Shown: positions 26,753 to 35,387, counted from the stretch's first letter. The stretch: DNA of 64,000 bases from Desulfatirhabdium sp964549995 (GCA_964549995.1 CAZJXF010000001.1:14446-78445); one strand, 5' to 3'. Notes: generated by a model not told the origin, from the letters alone. Made by a program: numbers and translations.

Positions 26753-27187
26753 ATGGCCAAGGCCTTGATTGTGTATGCGACTCGAACGGGAGAAACCGAG
26801 CGGATCGCCGAACTGATTGCGGAAGGACTGCGGATTTCCGGTGTCGAAACCGACATGGTCAAGGTCGGGGATGTCAAGAAAGCCGCGGAGTTGGAAGCTT
26901 ACGATGCCCTGATATTTGGGGCACCGACGTATCACGGGGATATGATCCAGGGGATGAAAACCTTTCTCTTCTTGGCCGAAAATGCCAATCTCGCCGGAAA
27001 GGTCGGGGGCGCCTTTGGAGCCTTTGGGTGGAGTGGTGAAGCCCCGGATCGCATCTACGATACCATGAAGCACATTTTCAAGATGAACATGGTCGGTCAA
27101 GCCCTGCGGCTGAAATCGAGCTCCCTCGGAGGCGGCGTCCAAATGGCCCAAGAGTACGGGAAATCCGTCGCTGCCATGATTCAGTAA
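26753..27187 (+). CDS. Flavodoxin
   Basis: 144 residues from the ATG at 26753, preceded by GGAGGAG at 26741-26747. MAKALIVYATRTGETERIAELI is the FMN phosphate-binding loop (T-x-T-G-x-T-like). FGAPTYHGDMIQGMKTFL and GGAFGAFGWSGEAP are the isoalloxazine loops. It is a low-potential one-electron carrier, placed in the oxygen-defence island; its C-terminal half resembles the flavodoxin domain of the flavodiiron protein encoded 2 kb downstream. Confidence 0.92.
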   Translation: MAKALIVYATRTGETERIAELIAEGLRISGVETDMVKVGDVKKAAELEAYDALIFGAPTYHGDMIQGMKTFLFLAENANLAGKVGGAFGAFGWSGEAPDRIYDTMKHIFKMNMVGQALRLKSSSLGGGVQMAQEYGKSVAAMIQ

Positions 27188-27240
27188 GTGTTCATGGGGA
27201 AAAGTCGACCGATCAGATGTTGCGAATTCATCGGAATGCA

Positions 27241-27270
27241 GTAGGGTCGGATGCCGCTTCCCGGCCCTAC
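27241..27270. terminator. Hairpin after flavodoxin
   Basis: GTAGGGTCGG (27241-27250) pairs with CCGGCCCTAC (27261-27270) with one G-T pair. It follows the flavodoxin gene by about 50 bp. The U tract is weak. Confidence 0.45.
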
Positions 27271-27405
27271 TTGCATGAACGATTTCCATTGAAGAAACCG
27301 TACAACACGCACGTATTCACCTTGTTCCTGCAGGTGTGAACAGGATGGGAGATCCAACTCCCGCAGCCGTTCGTCACCCATCTCACCCAGAAAAGGAGGT
27401 TTACC

Positions 27406-27591
27406 ATGTCTACCCCACAGCATTGCCCTGGATTCGAACAGTTCAAGCATCTGAAGTCCTTTACCTGCAAATGTCCCCAGTGCCAGGAAGAAATCGAAAT
27501 TTTCTCGGATGAATTCAACAAACCCCACACCTGCAAGAAGTGCGGTAAAGAAATCGATTTTTCCCAATGTACCCTCTCAGGCGGGGTTTGA
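27406..27591 (+). CDS. Small zinc-ribbon-like protein
   Basis: 61 residues with two CxxC knuckles: CKCPQCQEEIEIFSDE and HTCKKCGKEIDFSQC. AAAAGGAGG lies just upstream. The spacing suggests a zinc ribbon or a rubredoxin-like metal site. No family name is certain. It lies 14 bp before a triheme cytochrome c gene and inside the oxygen-defence run, so it is probably co-expressed with it. Confidence 0.7.
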   Translation: MSTPQHCPGFEQFKHLKSFTCKCPQCQEEIEIFSDEFNKPHTCKKCGKEIDFSQCTLSGGV

Positions 27592-27605
27592 TCGGAGGAA
27601 CATCC

Positions 27606-27950
27606 ATGAAAGACCTTCTGGTGATCGTCTGTATTGGATGGACACTGATGTGGGGGACTGCCTTTGCAGCTCAGTCCCCGGAAAAAGGCGCCAAGGAAAT
27701 GACCTTGAACGGGGGCAGCCAGGGAAAGGTTCCGTTTCCTCACCATGCCCATCAGGCAGTCATTGCAGATTGCAATACCTGTCATGCGACTTTTGCGCAG
27801 AAAGCCGGGTCGATCGACGAGATGAAAGGAGCCGGATCCCTCAAGCCGAAGCTGGTGATGAATACCCTCTGCGTTAAGTGTCATAAAGAAAAACATGCCG
27901 CCGGTGAAAAAACGGGCCCATTGACGTGTGCGCAATGTCATATCAAATAG
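27606..27950 (+). CDS. Triheme class III (c7-type) cytochrome c
   Basis: 114 residues from the ATG at 27606 (CGGAGGA upstream). A signal peptide MKDLLVIVCIGWTLMWGTAFA directs it to the periplasm. Three CxxCH haem sites are present, CNTCH, CVKCH and CAQCH, with nearby histidines (FPHHAHQ, EKHAAGE) as distal ligands. Three haems in about 90 mature residues fit the cytochrome c7 or truncated c3 type. It would carry electrons in the periplasm; the partner is unknown. Confidence 0.88.
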   Translation: MKDLLVIVCIGWTLMWGTAFAAQSPEKGAKEMTLNGGSQGKVPFPHHAHQAVIADCNTCHATFAQKAGSIDEMKGAGSLKPKLVMNTLCVKCHKEKHAAGEKTGPLTCAQCHIK

Positions 27951-28073
27951 CCGGGGGGATGCTCGTGTTTTCGTTTACGGGCTTATAGGTGGCAGATGTG
28001 TCGTTCTGCTGCCTTCCCTTGGCCCAGACATGCAATGCCCCGCAATCGTTAATCCCAACAAGAGGACCTCATC

Positions 28074-29057
28074 ATGCTGGTGTTAGGCCTTCAGGGAAGT
28101 CCGAGAAGAAAAAGCAATACCTTCGTCCTGCTGGATCGTTTTCTGCAGGAAGCCCGTTCCAAGGGATGCCGGACGCTCATGCTCGAGGTGTGCCGGAAGG
28201 AAATCCTTCCTTGCAAGGAGCTTGTGGTCTGTGAGAAAAAGGGGGAGTGTCCGCTTCGCGATGACATGCACGATCACATCTATACCCTGCTGCGCCAGGC
28301 CGATGTCGTCGTCATGGCGACTCCCATCTTCTTCTACAACGTTCCGGCGCAACTGAAGGCTCTGATCGACCGGACCCAGACCTTGTGGGCCCGAAAATAC
28401 CGTCTGGCGCTGACAGATCCGAAACGCTCGTTGCGCAAGGGCTTCGTTCTGGCACAGGGTGCAACTCGCGGTAAGAATTTGTTCGAAGGGCTTCAATTGA
28501 CGACAAAGTACTTCTTCGATGCCATTGGCGCCGCTCCATCAGGAAACCTCTATTATTGGAAAATCGAGAAGCCTGGAGACATGGCTGCGCATCCGACATT
28601 TTCAGAAGATGTCCGGAAGGCAGCAGCCGAGTTGCTTGATCCACTGGTTCAGCGAAAGCGGGTGCTTTTTGTGGACAAGGACGGCGCCGGTCTCTCAGCG
28701 ATGGCCTGGGCATTCAGCCAGATCCATGCGGGAGACCGCATCGATGCGGATTTCGCCGGGATCGCTCCGGCCGAAACACTTCAACCGGCTGTCGAAACCA
28801 CCATGGGGGAAAAAGGCATCGATATGGGGTTTTTCCGTCCCCAGCCCTTCGATGAACTGGCTCCGGCCTTCTTACCTCAGCAGGTTGTCGTCATGGGTGC
28901 GGATGTTATGGAAACGGTGTCATCGCGGTTTGCAAACGAGCCGGGCGACATTACGGCATGGGAGTTTCCGACCGTTGACATCCAAGACAGCGAACGGATG
29001 GCCCAATTACGGGATATGGTCGAAGAAAAAGTGCGGCAGGCATTCTGTGTCGCATGA
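28074..29057 (+). CDS. Flavodoxin-like FMN reductase fused to a degenerate LMW phosphatase-like domain
   Basis: 327 residues in two parts. Residues about 1-190 are an NADPH-dependent FMN reductase/iron-sulfur flavoprotein fold: LVLGLQGSPRRKSNTFVLLDRF, PCKELVVCEKKGECPLRDDM, and MATPIFFYNVPAQLKALIDRTQ. Residues about 200-325 follow the pattern of low-molecular-weight protein tyrosine phosphatases or ArsC (RVLFVDKDGAGLSAMA, ETTMGEKGIDM, ITAWEFPTVDIQD). In that domain the catalytic Cys of the CX5R loop is Asp and the Arg is Leu, so it should be catalytically dead. It lies in the oxygen-defence island just before rubredoxin. Confidence 0.8.
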   Translation: MLVLGLQGSPRRKSNTFVLLDRFLQEARSKGCRTLMLEVCRKEILPCKELVVCEKKGECPLRDDMHDHIYTLLRQADVVVMATPIFFYNVPAQLKALIDRTQTLWARKYRLALTDPKRSLRKGFVLAQGATRGKNLFEGLQLTTKYFFDAIGAAPSGNLYYWKIEKPGDMAAHPTFSEDVRKAAAELLDPLVQRKRVLFVDKDGAGLSAMAWAFSQIHAGDRIDADFAGIAPAETLQPAVETTMGEKGIDMGFFRPQPFDELAPAFLPQQVVVMGADVMETVSSRFANEPGDITAWEFPTVDIQDSERMAQLRDMVEEKVRQAFCVA

Positions 29058-29120
29058 CGGTTCGATATCGATATTGAATATGCCTGTGGTCAAGCGTGTA
29101 ATTCAAGAAAGGAGAATGAA

Positions 29121-29282
29121 ATGGCCAAATATGTTTGCAGCATCTGTGGGTATGTATACGATCCGGCTCTCGGAGATCCGGATTCCGGTATAGCACCTGG
29201 AACGGCATTTGAAGACCTGCCGGATACCTGGGAATGTCCGGTGTGTGGTGCGGCGAAATCCGATTTCGAAAAACAAGCCTGA
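29121..29282 (+). CDS. Rubredoxin
   Basis: 53 residues, the classic rubredoxin length. MAKYVCSICGYVYDP and ECPVCGAAKSDFE give the four cysteines that bind one iron. GATPxxxFEDLPDxW-type features are present (GTAFEDLPDTWE). AAAGGAG lies upstream of the ATG at 29121. Its stop is 12 bp before the flavodiiron protein gene, its known redox partner in sulfate reducers. It is shorter than many gene-calling cut-offs. Confidence 0.95.
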   Translation: MAKYVCSICGYVYDPALGDPDSGIAPGTAFEDLPDTWECPVCGAAKSDFEKQA

Positions 29283-29294
29283 TGGAGAAACCTC

Positions 29295-30494
29295 ATGGCT
29301 CCCGTTGAAATTGCACCAAACATTTATGATGTCGGTGTGAACGATTGGAATATCCGGGATTTTCACGGATATTCCACGCCGTTTGGATCCAGTTACAACG
29401 CATTTCTGATCGTCGATGAGAAAATCGCCCTCATCGATACGGTGAAGAAGGAATTCGCCGATGTACTGATCGCGAACATTTCGGCAATTGTCGATCCGAA
29501 AAAAGTCGATTTGGTGATCAGCAACCACACGGAAATGGACCATTCCGGTGGCCTGCCCCGGGTCATGCACCGGATCGGTGAAGACAAACCCCTGTATTGC
29601 TCGAAGATGGGACAGAAAAACCTTTCGATGCATTATCCGCAGAAATGGAACCTGCACCCGGTCGGCACCGGAGAATCCCTTTCATTGGGGCGGCGAACCC
29701 TGAGCTTTCTGGAAACCCGGATGGTTCACTGGCCGGACAGCATGTTCACCTACCTGAAGGAAGACGGCATTCTGTTCTCGAGTGACGGATTCGGGCAGCA
29801 CTTCGCATCTCTGGAGAAATTCGACGATCGGCTGACGGCCGATATCATGCCGCATGCGCAGAAATATTTCGCCAACATTCTGATGCTTTACGGCAATCTG
29901 ATCGCGAAGCTTCTGGAAGAAGTCACTGCTATGAAACTCGATATCCGGATGATCTGTCCGGATCACGGGATCATCTGGCGGAAGGACCCGGGGAAAATCA
30001 TCGCTGCATACGATCGCTGGAGCAGACAGGTCGCAACCCGCAAGGCGGTCGTGGTGTATGACACGATGTGGCATAGCACTGAGGCGATGGCTGATGCGAT
30101 TTGTGAGGGGCTGTACGAGGCGGGGGTCGCCGCGAGACCGATGCATCTGCGCAGCTGGCACAGAAGCGACGTGATGACGGAGGTGTTGGATGCGGCTGCG
30201 GTCATTGTCGGATCGCCAACCCTCAACAACGGGCTGTTCCCGACGGTTTCGGATTTTCTGACCTACATGAAAGGCTTGAAACCCAAGAACAAACTCGGCG
30301 GGGCCTTTGGTTCCTACGGGTGGAGCGGCGAGGCGGTCAAACGGATTCAGGAAGAGCTGTCGGACATGAAATTCGAGATGGTTGCGGAGGGCATCCGTCA
30401 CCAGTATGTTCCTGGGGCAGATGCGCTGGAAAAATGTCGGGAATACGGTCGGACGATCGGCAGGCGTGTCGTCGAAACGGTTCCGGCGTCCTGA
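29295..30494 (+). CDS. Rubredoxin:oxygen oxidoreductase (FprA-type flavodiiron protein)
   Basis: 399 residues, normal for class A flavodiiron proteins. The N-terminal metallo-beta-lactamase-like domain has the di-iron ligands SNHTEMDHSGG, MVHWPDSM, FSSDGFGQH and CPDHGIIW. The C-terminal flavodoxin domain has VVVYDTMWHSTEAMADAI, VGSPTLNNGLFP and GGAFGSYGWSGEA. It reduces oxygen to water, or nitric oxide to nitrous oxide, with electrons from the rubredoxin encoded immediately upstream. It closes the oxygen-defence island and is followed by a strong hairpin. Confidence 0.96.
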   Translation: MAPVEIAPNIYDVGVNDWNIRDFHGYSTPFGSSYNAFLIVDEKIALIDTVKKEFADVLIANISAIVDPKKVDLVISNHTEMDHSGGLPRVMHRIGEDKPLYCSKMGQKNLSMHYPQKWNLHPVGTGESLSLGRRTLSFLETRMVHWPDSMFTYLKEDGILFSSDGFGQHFASLEKFDDRLTADIMPHAQKYFANILMLYGNLIAKLLEEVTAMKLDIRMICPDHGIIWRKDPGKIIAAYDRWSRQVATRKAVVVYDTMWHSTEAMADAICEGLYEAGVAARPMHLRSWHRSDVMTEVLDAAAVIVGSPTLNNGLFPTVSDFLTYMKGLKPKNKLGGAFGSYGWSGEAVKRIQEELSDMKFEMVAEGIRHQYVPGADALEKCREYGRTIGRRVVETVPAS

Positions 30495-30515
30495 TTTTTC
30501 GGATATTTACTGCGA

Positions 30516-30559
30516 GATCAGATGGATGGACGACCAGCCGGTCGCCCATCCATCTGATC
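30516..30559. terminator. 20-bp hairpin between convergent fprA-type gene and gatB
   Basis: GATCAGATGGATGG (30516-30529) pairs with CCATCCATCTGATC (30546-30559). The inner CGACC/GGTCG also pairs, with one A-C mismatch and a four-base loop. A pyrimidine-rich CACCTCTTTTCTCTC-like tract follows. It is well placed to act as a bidirectional terminator. Confidence 0.8.
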
Positions 30560-30629
30560 CACCTCTTTTCTCTCAACTCTGCACACTCTCTGCTCTTATC
30601 TCTCGACTCTCTCCTCTTTTTCCTCCGCC

Positions 30630-32060
30630 TTACGCCGAAAGCATTTTCTTCAGTATCTCGTTGACCACTTGTGGATTGGCTTTGCCCTTGCTGGCTTTCA
30701 TGACCTGCCCAACGAAAAAGCCCATCAATTTTTCCTTCCCTGCCCGATAATCCGCTGCTTCCTTAGGATTGGCGGCAATCACTTCTCGAACGATAGCTTC
30801 GATTTGAGCGCTGTCGGTCACCTGAACGAGTCCTTTTTCTTGAACGATGGCTTCGGCTTTTTTCCCGCTTGCCGCCATTTCCTCGAAGACCGTCTTGGCG
30901 ATCTTGCCGCTGATGGTTCCCCGATCAATCAATTGGATCAATTCGGCCAAATCTTCCGGCTGAATGCGGATCGCATCGATTCCCGATCCTTCGGTTTTCA
31001 GCAAGGATAGCAGGGGGCCGATGATCCAGTTGCAGCTGCCCTTCGGGTTGCCGGAGTGCTCTGCACATCGTTCGAAATAGTGGGCGAGCTCCCGATCCGA
31101 GGTCAAGATGGCGGCATCGTAGCTGGAAAGACCGTAGGCTTCCATAAATCGCTTTCGCTTGGCATCCGGCAGTTCGGGAAGGGTTCGTTCGATTTCCTGT
31201 ATCCAGGCATCATCGATGTGCAGCGGAACGAGATCCGGATCCGGAAAATAGCGGTAATCGTGAGCCTCCTCCTTCCCGCGCATCGAGAAGGTTTGCTGGG
31301 TAGCCGTATCCCAAAGCCGGGTTTCCTGGATCACGCTTCCGCCATCCAGAACGACGTCGATTTGGCGCCGGATTTCATACTGAAGGGCCTTTTCGATGAA
31401 CCGGAAGGAGTTGACGTTCTTGATCTCGGTTCGGGTTCCGAAGCCTTCGCTTCCCTTGGGGCGAATGGATACGTTGGCGTCGCATCGGAAAGAGCCTTCT
31501 TCCATGTTTCCGTCACAAATGTCCAGATACCGTAGAATGCTGTGCAGGCTCTTGAGGTAAGCGACGGCTTCCTCCGGGGTGCGCATGTCGGGCTCGCTCA
31601 CGATTTCGATGAGTGGTACCCCGGTCCGGTTGAGATCGACACGGCTGAAGGCGCCGCCGGGATCATGTAGAAGTTTTCCGGCATCCTCCTCCATGTGAAT
31701 GCGGGTGATACCGATCCGCTTGGTTCCATCTTCCAGGGAAATGTCGATCCACCCATGATGGCAGATCGGCTGTTCGTACTGACTGATCTGGTAGCCTTTC
31801 GGTAAATCCGGATAGAAGTAGTTCTTGCGTGCAAACCGGCTTTCCGTTGAAATGCGGCAATGGGTTGCCAGACCCATGCGGATGGCATATTCGACGACTT
31901 TCCGATTCAGTACCGGCAGAACACCGGGCATTCCGAGGCAGACAGGGCAGACCTGGGTGTTCGGTGCGGCACCGAATGACGTGGAACAACCGCAGAAGAT
32001 TTTGGTCGCTGTTTTCAGTTGGGCATGAACTTCCAGACCGATAACGGCTTCAAATTCCAT
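30630..32060 (-). CDS. gatB: Asp-tRNA(Asn)/Glu-tRNA(Gln) amidotransferase subunit B
   Basis: 476 residues, full length. MEFEAVIGLEVHAQLKT, FCGCSTSFGAAPNTQVCPVCLGMPG and ARKNYFYPDLPKGYQISQYEQPI are unmistakable GatB signatures, including the zinc cysteines. The C-terminal YqeY-like tail domain is complete (VREVIAANPKEAADYRAGKEKLMGFFVGQVMKASKGKANP). It forms GatCAB, which converts mischarged Glu-tRNA(Gln) or Asp-tRNA(Asn) to the correct aminoacyl-tRNA. gatA and gatC are not adjacent, so the genes are dispersed. AAAGGAAA lies upstream of the ATG. Confidence 0.98.
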   Translation of the reverse strand: MEFEAVIGLEVHAQLKTATKIFCGCSTSFGAAPNTQVCPVCLGMPGVLPVLNRKVVEYAIRMGLATHCRISTESRFARKNYFYPDLPKGYQISQYEQPICHHGWIDISLEDGTKRIGITRIHMEEDAGKLLHDPGGAFSRVDLNRTGVPLIEIVSEPDMRTPEEAVAYLKSLHSILRYLDICDGNMEEGSFRCDANVSIRPKGSEGFGTRTEIKNVNSFRFIEKALQYEIRRQIDVVLDGGSVIQETRLWDTATQQTFSMRGKEEAHDYRYFPDPDLVPLHIDDAWIQEIERTLPELPDAKRKRFMEAYGLSSYDAAILTSDRELAHYFERCAEHSGNPKGSCNWIIGPLLSLLKTEGSGIDAIRIQPEDLAELIQLIDRGTISGKIAKTVFEEMAASGKKAEAIVQEKGLVQVTDSAQIEAIVREVIAANPKEAADYRAGKEKLMGFFVGQVMKASKGKANPQVVNEILKKMLSA

Positions 32061-32094
32061 GTATCAGGTTTCCTTTGCCGGATAGTTTGAAGAA

Positions 32095-32250
32095 TGACGA
32101 CTTCGCAAAAAGGCCGGATGCTGTGTCGTGCTGCATCCCTCGTCGCTGCGGCGTACGTCTAAGTACGCCTCACAGACGGGATTTGCACTCATTGCCTGCG
32201 GCCTTTTTGCGAAGTCGTCAATAGGATCGACTTTTTGCGGGGCCATCGAG
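32095..32250 (+). repeat. Repeat family A, copy 1
   Basis: A 126-bp unit (32095-32220) has perfect 20-bp terminal inverted repeats, TGACGACTTCGCAAAAAGGC and its complement. An internal hairpin GGCGTAC/GTACGCC lies in the middle. A family B right-end-like tail (GACTTTTTGCGGGGCCATC) follows to 32250. The same unit recurs at 41502, 52873 and 58022. Confidence 0.9.
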
Positions 32251-32391
32251 AATGCTCGGCATCCTAAAACGAGCCATCCGTTCCGTCAAGATGAAAGGGG
32301 AACAGGAAAAGGCCGTTTTTTCCTTGACAGGCATTCATGCCTCTCCTATTTAGGCGGTTGAATTTTCCTTCATTTTTTGCAGGAGGCGGTC

Positions 32392-32874
32392 ATGCAGATG
32401 TTGCGATGGATAACCGTTTGGATCGGATGTGCCATCATACTGACGGGCTGTGGGTTGACCCGTCTGGACGATGCCAAGCCGATTGCGAAAAAATACCGTC
32501 TTCCCGTGAAAGAAGAAACTCAGGAAGGCACCTGGATCGCCAAGGATATTCAGATCGGATATCGTTACCGCATCATCGCACCCGGAACCCTCGAGCTGAG
32601 CGGGGATCTCGTCCTCGACAACTATCTGGTTACCGGATTTACGGTGATCGATCATTTGTCGCTTTCCGTACGTTTTTTGGATGCAGAAGGTCGAGTTCAC
32701 GGTCAGAAAGCGATCTATCTCGTTGGCGGAAGACAACCTATCGATCAACGCATGCAATTTGACCGCAGTCTTCCGCTCCCGGAAGGGACGCAGGCCTTTT
32801 CCTTTTCCTACAGTGGTGAGGTATCCGCCAGTGGAGATGAAGACGGCCGGAGCAACTACAGCTTTTGGTTTTAA
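32392..32874 (+). CDS. Small lipoprotein of unknown function
   Basis: 160 residues from the ATG at 32392 (CAGGAGG upstream). The N-terminus MQMLRWITVWIGCAIILTGCG has an LTGC lipobox, so Cys19 is lipidated and the protein is membrane-attached. The rest is a beta-rich domain of about 140 residues with IIAPGTLELSGDLVLDNYLV, FTVIDHLSLSVRFLDAEG and FSFSYSGEVSAS. I do not recognise the family. Two glycosyltransferase genes follow on the same strand. Confidence 0.75.
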   Translation: MQMLRWITVWIGCAIILTGCGLTRLDDAKPIAKKYRLPVKEETQEGTWIAKDIQIGYRYRIIAPGTLELSGDLVLDNYLVTGFTVIDHLSLSVRFLDAEGRVHGQKAIYLVGGRQPIDQRMQFDRSLPLPEGTQAFSFSYSGEVSASGDEDGRSNYSFWF

Positions 32875-32945
32875 TGCCGGAACGTTTTTCTGAAATCCAT
32901 TCGAAAGTTCCCCCCCCGTTTCCCCTATTCGGAAGACAATGAACG

Positions 32946-34142
32946 GTGGAGCAACGCACCTACAACATTCTGATGTATTCCCATGACACTTACGGTCTGG
33001 GACATATCCGCAGAACGATGGCCATAGCGGAGCACCTGAAGGGCCCGAATGTCAACGTTCTGATCCTGACCGGATCCCCCATCGTCGGCCGGTTTTCCTT
33101 TTCCGAACAGATTGATTTCGTCCGGATTCCGGGCATGATCAAGAAAACCAACGAGGAATACCTGCCGCTTTCCATTCGAATCCATCCAGCGCATGCCGTA
33201 GACATTCGAAAAAGCATTATCACGGCTACGGCAAAGGCGTTCCAGCCGGATCTCTTCATCGTAGACAAGGAACCTCTGGGCCTCAAGAAGGAGGTTCTGC
33301 CGACCCTCGAATGGTTCCGTCGCTGTTTGCCCAAGACCCGGACGATTCTGGGTCTTCGAGACATCATGGACGAAGCCGCTACCGTGGTGTTGGACTGGAA
33401 AAAGAAGGGGGTCTATTCCGTTCTGGACCGGCTGTACAGTGAAATCTGGATTTACGGAAACCAGGAGATCTACGATCCGGTGGTGGAATATGACATTCCC
33501 CAAGCCATCGGACAGAAGATGATCTATACGGGATATATCCCGCGCAAGGTTCCTGGACCGGAGATCGCCCGGAAACTTCGCCGAAAATTCGGCGTCCGGG
33601 AAAAGGAAAAGGTTGTTCTGGTGACAACCGGTGGCGGTGGGGATGGATACCCCGTCATCGATACCTATCTGTGCATGCTCGAGCGGTTTGCCTGCGGGAC
33701 GCCCATTCGAAGCTTGATCGTGACGGGTCCGTTCATGCCGGCCGAGGAGCGCGATGACGTTCACGCCCGGGCGAAGCGTCTCGGAATCCGGTGTTGGGAT
33801 TTCTATGCAAAAATGGAAAACCTGATCGCAGCATCCGATCTGGTCGTTTGCATGGGCGGCTACAACACCATCTGTGAAATCCTGTCGCAGAAAACGTTGG
33901 CGCTTGTCATTCCCCGGGAAATTCCTCGAAAGGAACAACTGATTCGGGCCATGGCCATGAAGAACAGGCAACTGGTCGACTACATCCCCTGGAGCCAGAT
34001 GACTCCTGAGGCCATGCACGACAAAATCACCGATCTGCTCTGCTCTCCGCAACGGTATCAGGACGCCATCCAGGACTTTTCCCTGACAGGGCTTTGCATC
34101 ATGCGGGATCGTCTCGCCTTCTTTCAGCAATCCTTCCCCTAA
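32946..34142 (+). CDS. MurG-like glycosyltransferase (COG4671 type)
   Basis: 398 residues from a GTG at 32946 with GGAAGA upstream. ILMYSHDTYGLGHIRRTMAIAEHL is the acceptor-domain glycine loop of the MurG-like GT-B family annotated as predicted glycosyltransferase COG4671. The C-terminal donor site has VVLVTTGGGGDGYPVID and VVCMGGYNTICEILSQKTLALVIPR. Its substrate is not known. It is followed after 9 bp by a family 4 glycosyltransferase, suggesting joint work on an envelope glycan or glycolipid. Confidence 0.82.
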   Translation: MEQRTYNILMYSHDTYGLGHIRRTMAIAEHLKGPNVNVLILTGSPIVGRFSFSEQIDFVRIPGMIKKTNEEYLPLSIRIHPAHAVDIRKSIITATAKAFQPDLFIVDKEPLGLKKEVLPTLEWFRRCLPKTRTILGLRDIMDEAATVVLDWKKKGVYSVLDRLYSEIWIYGNQEIYDPVVEYDIPQAIGQKMIYTGYIPRKVPGPEIARKLRRKFGVREKEKVVLVTTGGGGDGYPVIDTYLCMLERFACGTPIRSLIVTGPFMPAEERDDVHARAKRLGIRCWDFYAKMENLIAASDLVVCMGGYNTICEILSQKTLALVIPREIPRKEQLIRAMAMKNRQLVDYIPWSQMTPEAMHDKITDLLCSPQRYQDAIQDFSLTGLCIMRDRLAFFQQSFP

Positions 34143-34151
34143 GTCACCCGC

Positions 34152-35387
34152 ATGGATACGCCGACCATCGGTTTGATTCTCAAGGGATATCCCCGCATCT
34201 CCGAAACCTTCATTTCCAACGAAATCCTGTTGCTGGAAGAAATGGGGTTTCGGTTTCATCTCTTTTCCATGCGAAAACCGCGGGAGTCCTTCTCCCACAG
34301 GAGTGTTTCCCGTATCCAGGCAACGGTGGATTATCTTCCGGAGACAATCCTGCGGGGAATGGGGATGTTTTTGGCTTCCAGCGCCAGGCTTGCCTCGAGC
34401 CGGCCGGAATCCTTTCGATCGGCATGGCACCTCGCAGGTAGGCGTTTTCTTCGAACGCGAAAGACCGCTTCGATCAAACACATCCTGCAGGCCGCCTATC
34501 TCGTCGATCGTCTGCTGCCGCATTATTCGATCGACCGCTTTCACGCCCACTTCGCCCACTCACCCACATCCGTCGCCCTCTATGCCCACATGTTAAGCGG
34601 GATCCCGTTTGGGTTTACGGCCCATGCCAAGGATATCTATACCTCCGATCCCATCCAACTTGCTGAAAAGATCGATCGAGCCGCATTTGTCATCACCTGC
34701 ACCGAATACAACCGACGCTACCTCGATCAGCTGCCGAAAAGCGGAAATACGCCGCTGTTTCGGGTGTATCATGGCATCGATCTCAGGTTGTTCACCTCGA
34801 ACGAGGCCCCCATTCGCCCAACGGCTCCTTACCGGGTGCTGACGGTCGCCCGACTGACAGCCAAAAAAGGGATTCACACGGTGCTGTCGGCCCTCGGTTT
34901 GCTGCAGGATTGGGGAGTGGATTTCCGATACACGGTCATCGGAGACGGAGAAGAAAAGGAAAACCTGATGCGACTGGCCGACGATCTGGGACTTCAGGGA
35001 CGGATCGTCTGGATGGGTACCCAACCCCATGACGTTGTGCTGGATCAGTATCGGAACAGTGATGTCTTCGTGATCGGATGTGAAGTGGCTGCCAATGGCG
35101 ATCGGGATGGCATTCCGAATGTTCTGGCGGAAAGCATGGCGATGGGGGTTCCGGTGGTCGCTACACGGGTGTCCGCCATACCGGAGCTGGTGAAGCACGA
35201 AACATCGGGTCTTCTGGTGGAACCCGGGCAACCTCATGCGATGGCGCAGGCCATCGAGCGGATGTTGACGGACGAGGCGCTTCGTTCCAGGGTGATGGAT
35301 ACTGCGAAGCAGGTCGTTTCAGAGCGTTTCGACAACCGGAAATGGATTCGAAGGCTTGCGGACATTCATTTGAGTAGTGGGCAGTAG
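34152..35387 (+). CDS. Glycosyltransferase family 4
   Basis: 411 residues, GT-B fold. IGLILKGYPRISETFISNEILLLEEMG is typical of exopolysaccharide glycosyltransferases of the WcaL/colanic acid type. The donor site contains RLTAKKGIHTVLSAL, VIGDGEEKENLM and the EX7E motif around EVAANGDRDGIPNVLAESMAMGVPVVATRVSAIPEL. It probably builds a surface polysaccharide with the upstream MurG-like enzyme. The last codons (SSGQ and the stop) are made of GGGCAGT repeat units, so its original C-terminus may have been altered. Confidence 0.87.
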   Translation: MDTPTIGLILKGYPRISETFISNEILLLEEMGFRFHLFSMRKPRESFSHRSVSRIQATVDYLPETILRGMGMFLASSARLASSRPESFRSAWHLAGRRFLRTRKTASIKHILQAAYLVDRLLPHYSIDRFHAHFAHSPTSVALYAHMLSGIPFGFTAHAKDIYTSDPIQLAEKIDRAAFVITCTEYNRRYLDQLPKSGNTPLFRVYHGIDLRLFTSNEAPIRPTAPYRVLTVARLTAKKGIHTVLSALGLLQDWGVDFRYTVIGDGEEKENLMRLADDLGLQGRIVWMGTQPHDVVLDQYRNSDVFVIGCEVAANGDRDGIPNVLAESMAMGVPVVATRVSAIPELVKHETSGLLVEPGQPHAMAQAIERMLTDEALRSRVMDTAKQVVSERFDNRKWIRRLADIHLSSGQ

